Assembly: GCA_963922205.1 (NCBI GenBank)
Contig: CAWUHX010000223.1
Coordinates: 1 to 64,000, forward strand
Source: Romanomermis culicivorax
Lineage: Eukaryota; Nematoda; Enoplea; Mermithida; Mermithidae
DNA length: 64,000 bases
Direction: 5' to 3'
Part shown: positions 48,301 through 56,944 of the stretch, piece by piece
Layout: each line of letters begins with the position of its first letter
How positions within the stretch are numbered: position 1 is the stretch's first letter
Program-made: the position numbers and the translations under genes
The notes under the pieces: generated by a model
Seen by the model: only the letters and a program-made list of their open reading frames with translations
Told to the model about the DNA's origin: nothing
The model's database searches: none

Positions 48301-50368
48301 CTCAGATTGACCAGTAGAATGACCACTACTTTTTTTGTTTAAATCATCGATAGTGTAAAGTATATAGTGTAAAGACTGAAGCAATGAATATAGAATTTTG
48401 ATGCGTGTAAAGTAGAGTGACCACTACTTTTGCCCACATGAACCTGGTCAATATGGGTATCATTCGATAGATCTTTCCAAGCTGATTCTCAAAATTGATT
48501 TTATTACCGCTTTTGATATAATATTATCCCGCTTTCACGGTTAGTTACGATCATTTTATGTTTTGAGTGACCAGTAGAGTGACCACTACTTGGTCCCATA
48601 TGAACCGTGGCAATATGGGTATCATTCGAAAGATCTTTCCTAGCTGATTCTAAAAATAAGTTTTAGTCCTGCCTTTGATATCAAATAACCGTTTTTTATA
48701 ACCGTTTTATGTTTTGAATGACCAGTAGAGTGACCATTACATTTTCGCATGTGAACCTCGACAATGTGGGTATTATTCGAAAGATCTTTTCAAGCTGATT
48801 CTAGAAATAAGGTTTATTCCTGCTTTTGATATCAAATTATACCGTTTTTATGGAAGTTACGACTATTTTATGTTTTGAGTGACCAGTAGAGTGACCACTA
48901 CTTTGTGCTATATGAACCCAGACAATATGGGTATCACTGGAAAGATCTTTCCACGCTGATTCTAGAAATTAGCTTCAATCCCAGATTTTTACATAAAATT
49001 ACCCTATTTTATGGTAATTACGAGCGTTTAATGTTTAGAATGACTAGTTGAGTGACCACTAAATTTTCCCATATGAACTTGGACAATATGGGTATCATTC
49101 GAAAGATCCTTCCATGCTGATTCTACCAACAAGTTTTATTTTTGCTTTTGATGTCATAAAAATCCTGTTTTTTTGAATGTTACGAGCCTTTCATGTTTCA
49201 AATGACCAGTAGAGTGACCACTACTTTTTCCCATATGAACCGTGGCAATATTGGTATCATTCGAAAGATCTTTCCAAGCTGATTCTAGAAATAAGCTTTA
49301 TTCCTGCTTTTGATATAATATTATCCCGTTTTTACGCAAGTTACGACTATTTCATGTTTTGAGTGACCAGTAGAATGACCATTACTCTTTGCCATATGAA
49401 CCCGCGCAATATGGGTATCATTCGAAAGATTTTTTTCATCTGATTCTAAAAATATCATTTTCAAAGCGTTATCTTCGCTTCTTCAATAAAAAAAAATCCA
49501 ATTTTTCAGAGTTTGGCGCGAAGCTAGGGACCGTATAGTTGGCTTTCCGGGTCGATTCCACGGTTTCGACAAAACCACCAATCAATGGATCTACAATTCT
49601 AATCATTCCTGCGAATTGTCCATGGTTCTAACAGGCGGCGCTTTTATACACAAAGTTGGTTGTAAAGTTTGTGTGGCCTAAATTTGGCGCTTTACACTTT
49701 TTTCTTTAAACTTTACAGTACTATTTACACGAATATAGTTACGTGATGGAGGATGCGATTAGGAGAAAAGTCGACGAAATTATGAACTGTGAAGATATAG
49801 CTATGAATTTTCTCGTCTCACATATAACACGAAAGCCACCCTTGAAAGTGAGTTTACACCAAACGTGAACATAGGGGGGTAAAGGCCCTTACCTGAGACC
49901 CTGGCCCCAAAAAAATCGTCAAACACCTCCCTGAACTTTTTCTAAGACAACTTTTCTGATGATTTTTGTGCATATTTTGTAGAAAAACAGGCTTCTAGAA
50001 CTTTTTTTTTCATTTTTGCTCACCCACCTCCCACCCCTTACATTGAAAGTCCAAGGACCCTCCCTCCTGGAAAATTCTTGCCTTGCATGCCTGGTTTACA
50101 CTGAGATGAAATTTTCATAATTTCTCCTAGTGTAAAGTTTTAATTTTTTTCACTTTAGGTCACCAGTCGTTGGACTTTTCGTTGCCTAGGTTGTACGGAA
50201 AATTTATCCTCATTCCAAAGCCATTTCGACGAACGACACGACTGTCTAAACTTTTTGACCAAAATTTACGGCTACAATCCGTTGATAAATACGCAATTTA
50301 GATTGGATTCCATCCTTTTTAAAACGAAAATTCCGCAAAATCATCAAAAATGTTTCAAATATATTTGA
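39342..50368 (+). CDS. exostosin-like glycosyltransferase (EXTL3/RIB-2 type), 8 exons
   Basis: Exons: 39342-40495, 43897-44348, 46197-46298, 46424-46578, 48075-48202, 49510-49654, 49719-49847 and 50159-50368. Phases are consistent throughout and the product is 824 residues. It is a type II membrane protein: cytoplasmic end, membrane span at 4-21, coiled coil at about 44-112, GT47-like domain from about 149 (cysteine signature C-x4-CFDHSKC), GT64 domain from about 570 to the end. The GT64 part aligns closely with animal EXTL3: [15 protein letters not shown], the DXD motif SIDDDVH (Asp649-651), [35 protein letters not shown] and VTSRWTFRC. Family members add GlcNAc to the linker and so start or extend heparan sulfate in the Golgi; nematode RIB-2 is the single such enzyme in C. 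elegans. Exon 1 could also read through to a stop at 40562, but splicing at 40495 restores homology. Introns 2-7 hold repeats and mobile elements. Confidence 0.95.
40496..43896 (+). repeat. EXTL3 intron 1: phased T/A-cluster repeat
   Basis: Three kilobases of short T runs and A runs spaced near helical distances, built from diverged units of words such as AAAAATTATCGATTTTTTT, GGAATTTATCGA, TTCTGTCAGATTTT and AATTTTTGAACTTTTTCC. The look is that of the periodic An/Tn clusters (PATCs) of Caenorhabditis germline introns. No exon is present; frames inside give Phe/Ile/Leu strings. Confidence 0.8.
44702..45408 (+). mobile_element. hAT-like MITE copy 1, split by a solo LTR
   Basis: Begins CATACATGCACCCAGG and ends TGCATGTCTG. 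The interior (AAAAAATCGT...AAACACCCCCTGAACTT) is interrupted at 44771-45247 by an LTR. Joining the two halves while removing one AACA restores the family sequence. Confidence 0.85.
44771..45247 (-). mobile_element. solo LTR, family of ~480-540 bp, nested in a MITE
   Basis: On the plus strand it starts TGTTGTATTTG and ends CACTACAACA, so termini are TGTTGTA/TACAACA. It is flanked by the 4-bp duplication AACA (44767-44770 and 45248-45251). Read on the minus strand it matches the LTRs at 58600 and 62992 (shared GTGTTTCC, GTCTTACTGTAGC and GGGTAAGC segments). No internal retroelement region is present. Confidence 0.9.
45565..45766 (+). mobile_element. hAT-like MITE copy 2
   Basis: A 202-bp copy starts CATACAGGCACATAGG and ends CCTGCACGTCTG. 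It is flanked by a perfect 8-bp duplication GGCCAAAG (45557-45564 and 45767-45774), the target-site length of hAT transposons. Confidence 0.9.
45833..46077 (-). mobile_element. hAT-like MITE copy 3
   Basis: A 245-bp copy in inverse orientation starts CAGACATGCATGGC and ends CTATGTGCATGTATG on the plus strand. Terminal inverted repeats are about 9-11 bp and imperfect. The flanks no longer show a clear target duplication. Confidence 0.85.
46579..48060 (+). repeat. EXTL3 intron 4: ~23-30-bp minisatellite
   Basis: About 50 diverged copies of words such as AAGTTTACACAAGCTTTACATC follow each other with variable spacing. The unit contains TTTACAC in one orientation, unlike the hairpin array at 31.5-38.2 kb which holds both orientations. 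Confidence 0.9.
48290..49450 (+). repeat. EXTL3 intron 5: ~160-bp satellite, seven to eight units
   Basis: GTGACCAGTAGAGTGACCACT recurs near 48308, 48411, 48571, 48720, 48884, 49043, 49205 and 49365. Each is followed by CATATGAACC and ATATGGGTATCATTCGAAAG then ATCTTTCC. After the first short interval, spacing is about 150-165 bp. The core ATCATTCGAAAGATCT, reverse complemented, resembles the core of the 184-bp satellite. Confidence 0.9.
49860..50093 (+). mobile_element. hAT-like MITE copy 4 in EXTL3 intron 7
   Basis: A 234-bp copy starts CAAACGTGAACATAGG and ends TTGCATGCCTG. It is flanked by a perfect 8-bp duplication GTTTACAC (49852-49859 and 50094-50101). The insertion lies between exons 7 and 8 and leaves both splice sites intact. 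Confidence 0.92.
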
Positions 50369-50382
50369 AAATTGGCCTGGTG

Positions 50383-50388
50383 AATAAA
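50383..50388 (+). promoter_or_regulatory. poly(A) signal of the EXTL3-like gene
   Basis: AATAAA begins 15 bases after the stop codon, giving a very short predicted 3' untranslated region. Confidence 0.75.
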
Positions 50389-50611
50389 GCTTAAATTCGA
50401 CGTAAATTTGATAGATACGAACTCCGGGAGCCGAAGTAAAGGGAGCTAGATTTCGAAATGAAGGAATTCCAGGCGCCTATTGGACCAAAAAAGTTTGGCT
50501 ATTTATGTCCAAAGGAGTGTCCGAAAAGTATATTCACGAGCTAGCTGACATAAAGATCAAATGCTTAGCAAAGATGGGTTTCAGGCAGCAAAGCCAAAAC
50601 CGGCCAGCTAC
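50389..50611. other. spacer downstream of EXTL3
   Basis: Unique sequence of moderate GC with no gene or clear element seen. Confidence 0.5.
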
Positions 50612-50752
50612 AGGCTCCAAAACTTGAAATGAATGAATGTACAAAACAACACACCTTATATAGTATCACAGAATGTTCTAGAACCTTGTAGAATATAAAA
50701 GTGTCACGTGTCGCACGGCTGTACATCACCCCTTCCTAACTATCGCAACACT

Positions 50753-50823
50753 GGCTCGGTAGTTCAATCGGAAGAACGTTGCACTATAGTCACAGAGACC
50801 CGGGTTCGAATCCCGGTCGAGCA
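50753..50823 (+). pseudogene. tRNA-like sequence in the left LTR
   Basis: Same layout as at 8431-8501, with a perfect T arm (CCGGG-TTCGAAT-CCCGG) and A box TAGTTCAATCGG. The anticodon stem has mismatches on its inner side. Confidence 0.75.
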
Positions 50824-51023
50824 TTATTTTTTGAACAGTGTTTGGCGATGGTTACGATGGCAACGCGTTTACCTGTTACGTGTCATGGCGAGGCTTGGAT
50901 TGGTCCCACATTGGTGGGCCGCAGAACCTGCATCTTCAATGGACGAGGTCATCCTTCTTTCAAGGGGGGGAATGTCACGTGTTGCACGGCCATATATCAC
51001 CCCTTCCTAACTATCGCAACACT

Positions 51024-51094
51024 GGCTCGGTAGTTCAATCGGAAGAACGCTGCACTATAGTCACAGAGACCCGGGTTCGAATCCCGGTCGAGCA
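51024..51094 (+). pseudogene. tRNA-like sequence in the right LTR
   Basis: Identical to the left LTR copy except one base in the anticodon stem (CGCTGC against CGTTGC). A and B boxes are intact. Confidence 0.75.
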
Positions 51095-51267
51095 TTATTT
51101 TTCGAACAGTGTTTGGCGATGGTTACGATGGCAACGCGTTTACCCGTTAAGTGTCAAAAGAATATTATAGAATATTGTGGAAGGTTCTAGATCTTTCTGG
51201 TACAATGCAGTACATGAACTGTACTTGCACATCATTCAATGTGATCATACTGTAAGATATGTATCAG

Positions 51268-51350
51268 TTATATGGACCCATATAGGGGGTACACAAAAGA
51301 TACCCGTGTACAAAACATAGACATCAAAGTATACCACCTTAACTGTACAG
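51268..51350 (+). repeat. short dispersed repeat, copy 1
   Basis: GGGGTACACAAAAGATACCC and the following ~50 bp (ending near AACTGTACAGGG) recur at about 57211-57285. Function unknown. Confidence 0.7.
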
Positions 51351-51356
51351 GGTGAT

Positions 51357-51781
51357 AAGTACGCCTTGGCCCAACTCGAACATTGAAATTGATGATGCCA
51401 TGTGTGTGAGGGCAGAAATTCTGAAAAAGTGAATCAAAAAATTTTTGGTCAACAAAGATCATGTCCCGAAACAATGAAAAACATGTCCCGAATAAGTAAA
51501 AATCATGTCCTGAAAAATTTTTTTTTTAGAAAATTTGGTAAAAAGCATGTAAATGCTGTTAAAACCCTGATTTTTGTGCATCAAACTGGTTTACAAGTTT
51601 ACCCATTTTTTACGAAAATTTGGTTTCAGGACATGATTTTCACTTATTTGGGACACATTTTTCATTGCTTCCGGACATGAAAATTTTTTGATCCAGTTTT
51701 GACAGTAAAATTTTAGGATTTTTGCTCTCAGAGACATCACATCATCGATTTTAATGTCCGAGTTGGGTCCGAGGCGTACTT
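51357..51781. mobile_element. fold-back element with ~190-bp inverted arms
   Basis: The left end AAGTACGCCTTGGCCCAACT and the right end, whose reverse complement reads AAGTACGCCTCGGACCCAAC, are the outermost parts of a long inverted repeat. Inner matches include ATCAAAAAATTTT, GAAGCAATGAAAAA or its variant, AATCATGTCCTGAAA, and GGTAAA near the turn. The whole 425-bp stretch could form a hairpin. It is probably a non-autonomous DNA transposon; no clear target duplication was found. Confidence 0.8.
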
Positions 51782-51784
51782 TCT

Positions 51785-52600
51785 ATATCAAGTTGGAATT
51801 TTACCTGTTGAAGTTTCCAGCATATTTTCTACATGAAAGTCGAATTTCGCACATTAAAGCACAATTTACACACAATTTTTGTATAAAATTGATGAATTTC
51901 TGAAATTTTTTTTCTTCAGTTTTTCAAGTAAATTTGTCGATTTTTCGAAAAAAATTCACTTTTTTGGATTTTTTTCCTCAAATTTTCATCAGGAATTTTA
52001 TAATTCATTGGTTTTTGGAACCAAAATTTAGAAAAATTTTGTCATTTTTGCCTTGAAATCTGTCAATTTTTGCTTAGAATTTGTGGAATTTTTATGCTAA
52101 ATCCATCGATTTTTTCAAAACTTTAAAAAATCGATTTTCTATCAAAAATGATTTTGAGCTTAATTCAAGCAAATTTTTGTAGAAATTTAGCTATTTTTAC
52201 CCTCAAATGTATCAATTTTTGTCTGGAATTTATTGAAATTTTTTAGCAAAATTTATCAACTTTTGGAAAAAATTCACTTTTTCAATTAATTCATCAATTT
52301 TTTTTGACAAAATTTTTGCAATTTGCTTGAAATTTAAAATCAATTTTTTAGCCAAAGCCATGTTTTTAAAGTTTTTTTGTTGATTTTTTAGCCTCATTTA
52401 TGCAGTTCATTTGAAAATGTTGAAATTTTCCTTTTGAAAGGCATCAAAATTTATAAAATTTCAAAAAAATTATTGATCAGAAAATTTTCAATTTGTGAAT
52501 TTTGAAAATTTCTTTCCACTTTGTAAACTGATTTTATTGAAATTTTAAAAAATTTCATTGTAAACACATTACATAAGGCACATATGTAAAATAAAGTCAT
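51785..52600. repeat. T-rich low-complexity tract with phased A/T runs
   Basis: Words such as AATTTTTGTAGAAATTT and TTTTTTCAAAAC, with repeats of TCAATTTTTGCTTAGAATTT type. It resembles EXTL3 intron 1 but lies outside a known gene. Nothing coding. Confidence 0.65.
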
Positions 52601-53776
52601 ATTGATCGAATACAAGCGTATACTTATAATTTGATTGAAATATATAGAAAAATTACAAATTTTGTTATTTTCTTCATGAAAAGAGCGAAAAATACAAGCT
52701 ACATATTAAAAGCCAAGATTCTTCAAAGTTGAAAAGCCTTGTATATATCTCCAAATTAGGCATGTCCCAGTACCATTTTTTTGTTGTTACCGGTGCCTAA
52801 GCACTTGTCCCCCTGCCAATTATACATGTTTATTATGAATTTTGTGTCAACTTTGCTTGACCCTCAATACAAGATCCGTTTCCTCAATAATAACCAGAAT
52901 CCATGGTGGTCGAAACCAAACACAAAAATCAGGAAATAATTAATGAACTGCCAAAGAAATCCATTGGACTATTGGAAAATCAAGAAGAATGAATATTGTT
53001 TGCTTGCAAACCTCATAGAACGATTCTTACGTGTCCCGTCCACAAGTGTATCAATGCTTGTTGAAGGGCTTCTGGGATGGTGCCAGAGATGTCCCACCAC
53101 TGGGCCATGTCAGGTTAGGCGTCACTATCCTGGCCAGGGTTCATCAAAAATGGCCTTGTTTGGAGCTCATGGATTGGCCAAAACATCACTCCTAAGGGTC
53201 AAATGTCGTTATGTTACCATACAAAATTCCTCCCTCCTTGGAGCAGCAGTGGGTCCCTGGTATGGTCACCAGTGCTGAAGGGCTTCCTGAGTGGCGCAAG
53301 ACCTGTTCCACCACTGGCCAATGTCAGGGTTAGTATCACCATCCGAACCAGGACTCAACAAAAATGGCCAGGTCCAGAATCTGTGACTCGGCTGAAACAC
53401 CAATCCTATAGCTGGAATGTTGTAGCATACAACACGTATATTCAGTATAAGTCGCACCATCTAGGACAAGGTTATTGCCAGAAAAACTTGAAATGTTAGT
53501 GTATTTGTTCAAAAATTTGAGGATTTTGAAAGAATTATGATAGAAATAAATCAATTTCCACATCATTTTGTCGTATTCAAAGTAATTATTGATGCCAAAT
53601 CTGGTGGCACCTACACCAGTGCCGGTACCTGGGGCGTCCCAAATCCAAATGCCCAACCTTTGAAGTCGGAAAATTTTCTCAATCTTAATTGCAAATCTAA
53701 GTCAAAGTTTTCAGATTTTGAAACCATTAAATGGAACCTAAACATCAAAAGCACTTCAATCTTCTTGAGTATAATT
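52601..53776. repeat. intergenic region with a tandemly duplicated ~150-bp unit
   Basis: Between about 53057 and 53420 a unit repeats once: GTTGAAGGGCTTCTGGGATG through AAAATGGCC, then GCTGAAGGGCTTCCTGAGTG through AAAATGGCC about 210 bp on. GC is higher than in the satellites. Frames of up to 111 codons cross it but have no recognisable domain. The remainder is unassigned and includes the 3' flank of the LAPTM4-like gene. Confidence 0.6.
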
Positions 53777-56700
53777 TCACATGTTACAGCTTGAATAATG
53801 AAATATCGGGTTTCCTCGACTAGTGACTGCTTGTTCATCTCGTAGATAGCGAAAGGTGCACAAAACCACCGTAAAGAACCATATTTGCAGGGCAGCAGCG
53901 ATCGCAAACACTATGGCCATAGTGATTAAAAAGACCACACCTTTGCCCCGATGTTCAACGTATTCCTCCTGAAAAGATGATTAATGAAGCAAACAAATAT
54001 AACGGCATGAGAAGCTTGTTTTTTCATATGCTACTTTTTCTGGAAAAAGTTGAAAGTGAAGGCTTCGAGGCCTATTCCATGTGTGTAGTTGGGACAGGAA
54101 ATACTGAAAGAACCTTCAGAAATTTCTGAATGTGGTTAGCATCCCCAACAGGATTTGCCAGTTATATGGCTAGTCAGAGACCCAATACTTTTGGTGCGAA
54201 AATCATTGAAAAATAATAATTTTTCAACAAAAATGTCAAATTTCTGTGTTTTTTTTTCAAAACTATTTTTGGGACTTTTTTGGTCAGAAAGTCTAAGTCC
54301 TGTAATGACCCTCCCGGAAAAGTTCAGGAGGTCAGTGAGCCCTGGCCCCGAAAAAGCCACCCCACCCTGCCTCAGCTCTCTGCCTCAGATGCTCAAATTT
54401 GCAAATTATTGCCCGGGGACCACACTAAATGTATTAGAAATTGAATTTTTGCATCAAAAAAGTTGATACATTTTTAAAAATTTTCGATATACATTAAAAA
54501 TTCAAAAATTTAACAGTAAAAGCTTTAACATTACTTTTGTGACTCCGGTATTTTAAAATTGAGTTCAGAATTCAAATTTGTGATTAAAAGTGTTGTACAA
54601 TTCGCACCCAAAAATGCAACATCTTATAATTTGAAGTACACTAACAAATGCTGCTCAAGCTGAAAAATCCATACTTTCCAGAGAGATGGCAGCCCGAGCA
54701 ATGTTTATACTTGCGCTTAAAGTTAGCTCCGCCCCAATTCAGGCACCTGATCCCTGATTGGTCAATTTATGGAGGGCACAAGAAGGGCCTGACTTTGACT
54801 TTGTTTTTTTCAAATGCTATTTTCCTGAAAAGAGTTGAAGCTAAGTGCTTTAAGCAACAACTATATTCTGATGTGTGTTGGCACATGCTGATGGATATGC
54901 CGTCAATGTCCACTTCTGTCAATGTACATTCTTATGACTTGTAGTGTGAAATCTGACACAATCATGTCAGTTTTGAGAAACGCCCACAAGTACAAAATGC
55001 CGGACTGAGCTGCACCTGGATTTCTGTGTCAGCTTACTGTAGAACACTATTTTGTGAATCGCAATGATTTCTAGTTACAACCATACACCTGCTCCTACAT
55101 CATCAACCTATCCTAGCAATTAATGTTGCTCAAGTCTTGCCTCGAAAGCAATCATATATGTGTTACTATTGTACGCTGAAAGGTATAAAGTAGAATTTGA
55201 ATCATAAAGTTTAAATTTCAACTTATATTTATTGATAAGCCTTCAATCAACTCGATATATATCTTACAGCATGATTACATTATATGATGTGTGAGTACAA
55301 GTGATGCATACCTTACAGTATGATCATGTAATATGATGTGTAGGTACAAGTACCTTACAGTATGATCAGAAAGTATGATGTGCAGGTACATCTCATATAC
55401 TGCATTGTACCAGAAAGTTCTTGAACCTTCTACATTATTCTATAATATTCTTTTACATTGTAAAATGTTTTAGTACATTCCGTGATAGTATATAAGCCAT
55501 GTTGTTTCGTAGGTCCATTCATTTATTTATTGTACTATTCAGTACATTGTATGTTGTGTTAGTTAGCCTTATTAAACTTAGCTATATTTGCCAGCTATTA
55601 TTCCTGTTGTATACCATACATGCACATAGGGGGGTCAGGGAAAGGTAAACCCTGTTACTTGAAACCCTGGACACCCCTTCTTGGCCTGAAAAAATTGTCA
55701 AACACCCCTCCCTGAATTTTTGAGAGTTATTTTAAATGATATTTATGCATATTCTGTATGAAAAACATGCTTGCTTTTTCGTTTTTTTTGCTCACCAATT
55801 CCACCCACCCCCCTTGACGAAAAGTTCAAGGACCCTCCCCCTGGAAAATTCTGGCCATGCATGTCTGCTGTATCAATTATTCCAAAGCTAATCTATTTTA
55901 ACTTAGTTCAGTCATTATTGAAGACACAACACAACCATTCATGCACATAGGGGGCTAGGGGGTAAACCCTCATACCTGAGACCCTGGCCACCCCCCTGGT
56001 CAAAAATATTGTCAAACACCCCCTGAAAATTTTTCAAAGACAGTTTTTTCCTGGATTTTTGTGCATATTTTGTATGAAAAACAGGCTCGCAGAACTTCTT
56101 TTTGTGATTTTGCTCACCCACCCCCTCCCCCCTGGGAAAAAGGTCCATGGACCCTCCCCCGTGGAAAGTTCTTGCTGTGCATGTCTGATCACAACCATCA
56201 TGTCTCACCTGATTGCTGGTTATGGCATTGAATCCAATAGTTAAAATAATGAAGACGACAGCAAGAAGACCACAAATGATAATAAAAATGATTTGGAAAA
56301 CCATATGGGGAATGAGGAAATAGCGGCTGAAATAGAAAAATAAAAATATATTTTATTTTAAATAATAAAAATATTTACAAAACAAAATATTACAATTTGA
56401 AAAAGCTTAAAATTTAGTTTTAAATTAACACTAAATTTTTAACAGTTCAAAATTGAGTTTAAAATTTAGTTTAAAAAGGCAGTTTAAAATTTACAATAGA
56501 TAGTGTTCAGAAGGCTGTGATAATGAATAACACTTTTCACGATATTTGAACCTTTATCTTACCTGGTTTTCCACAGACCGTAAATCATCAACAGGCAAAC
56601 TATGATCGTAATGCCGCAATTGAAATAAGATCCACTCTCGCTGCTGGACTTGTACTTACCGCTAGTTACGCCAGTTATACCACCCAAAGCTACCAAAATT

Positions 56701-56837
56701 GAAAATATAATTTCCACAATAGCGATTATCATAGCTCCATTGCGAACGTGGATGATGCCGCAACAACATTTATAACGCGGGTCATCATCATCTAATCCAC
56801 CCAATCTGCCGCCTTGTATATAAGTCACTGTTTGCAT
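53777..56837 (-). CDS. four-transmembrane LAPTM4-like protein, 3 exons
   Basis: Exons, minus strand: 56837-56563, 56326-56209 and 53968-53777, phases 2 and 0, product 194 residues. The N-terminal part has an acidic patch (LDDDDP) and then KCCCGIIHVRNG, a Cys-rich motif directly before the first membrane span, as in LAPTM4 and related nematode four-span proteins. Spans lie at about 35-57, 71-89, 98-122 and 141-170. The end FRYLRDEQ matches a charged stretch common after span 4 in nematode relatives. LAPTM4 proteins sit in late endosomes and lysosomes and bind transporters and ubiquitin ligases; that location is inferred. Intron 2 (2.2 kb) holds two MITE copies, the inverted heat-shock repeat and a dispersed repeat. 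Confidence 0.82.
54130..54420 (+). repeat. dispersed repeat shared with 62464-62760, copy 1
   Basis: Shared words in the same order: ATGGCTAG, CCCAATACTTTTGGTGC (CCCATACTTTTGGTTGC in the other copy), GGACTTTTTT, CCCTGGCCCCGAAAAAG (CCCTGGCCTGGAAAAAG) and GCC...CCTC. Lies within LAPTM4-like intron 2. Class unknown. Confidence 0.7.
55240..55560 (-). repeat. heat-shock-element-bearing repeat, copy 2 (without the TRIM insertion), plus a ~50-bp minisatellite
   Basis: Inverse copy of 50612-51265. The site that corresponds to the TRIM insertion is AAAG on the minus strand at 55453-55450, uninterrupted. GAAAGTTCTTGAACCTTC (55413-55430) is a perfect four-module nGAAnnTTC series. At 55255-55390 the motif CTTACAGTATGATCA and its neighbour ATGATGTGTAGGTACAAGT are repeated three times at about 50 bp. 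Confidence 0.82.
55615..55867 (+). mobile_element. hAT-like MITE copy 5
   Basis: A 253-bp copy starts CATACATGCACATAGGG and ends CCATGCATGTCTG. The flanks share only TGTAT, so the duplication has decayed. In LAPTM4-like intron 2. Confidence 0.88.
55936..56187 (+). mobile_element. hAT-like MITE copy 6
   Basis: A 252-bp copy starts CATTCATGCACATAGGG and ends TGCATGTCTG. Flanks are AACACAAC and ATCACAAC, an 8-bp duplication with one change. It ends only about 20 bp from exon 2 of the LAPTM4-like gene. Confidence 0.88.
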
Positions 56838-56944
56838 AATTTAGGGATAGACGATGAACCTTTGACAATAAAGTTACAATAAATGCACTTTACGTGATTG
56901 ATAGTAATGTTATTCTGACTGTATGCTGGCTCAAAAACTTGGAT

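Larger units (their letters stand above)
50702..51156 (+). mobile_element. complete miniature LTR element (TRIM-like) with tRNA-like sequence in each LTR
   Basis: The structure is LTR 50702-50885 (184 bp), interior 50886-50972 (87 bp), LTR 50973-51156 (184 bp). LTRs start TGTCACGTG and end GTGTCA, so they have TG...CA ends, and differ at about eight positions by my alignment. The interior begins directly with TGGCGAGGCTTGG, a plausible primer-binding site (TGG complements a tRNA CCA end), and ends with AAGGGGGGGAA, a polypurine tract, directly before the second LTR. The target duplication is AAAG (50698-50701 and 51157-51160). There is no coding region, so it must rely on enzymes from elsewhere. 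Each LTR holds a tRNA-like sequence flanked by imperfect inverted repeats (AACTATCGCAACACTG / CAGTGTTTGGCGATGGTT). The priming tRNA was not identified. Confidence 0.88.
50612..51265 (+). repeat. heat-shock-element-bearing repeat, copy 1 (interrupted by the TRIM-like element)
   Basis: After removal of 50702-51156 and one AAAG, this sequence matches the reverse complement of about 55260-55550 along at least 150 bp. Shared segments include CTTATATAGTATCAC, GAATATTATAGAAT, CTTTCTGGTACAATGCAGTA and TGATCATACTGTAAG. It contains the HSE-like series GAA-TG-TTC-TA-GAA at 50671-50683, extended to 50693, and GAA-GG-TTC-TA-GAT-CT-TTC at 51180-51197. TATAAAA at 50694-50700 lies just beside the insertion. 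Confidence 0.8.

Noticed and set aside
50753-50823. Functional tRNA-Tyr(AUA) gene
   Set aside because: The anticodon stem has mismatches in all copies, the first acceptor pair is mismatched, and AUA is not a usual Tyr anticodon; it sits inside an LTR.
50708-51170. Recurrent ~100-codon frame with [16 protein letters not shown], also found at 8386 and 62482
   Set aside because: It runs through the tRNA-like sequence and LTR; the recurrence comes from the mobile element, not from a protein gene.
52943-53278. 111-codon frame as a gene
   Set aside because: It crosses a tandemly duplicated repeat and has no recognisable domain or splice context.
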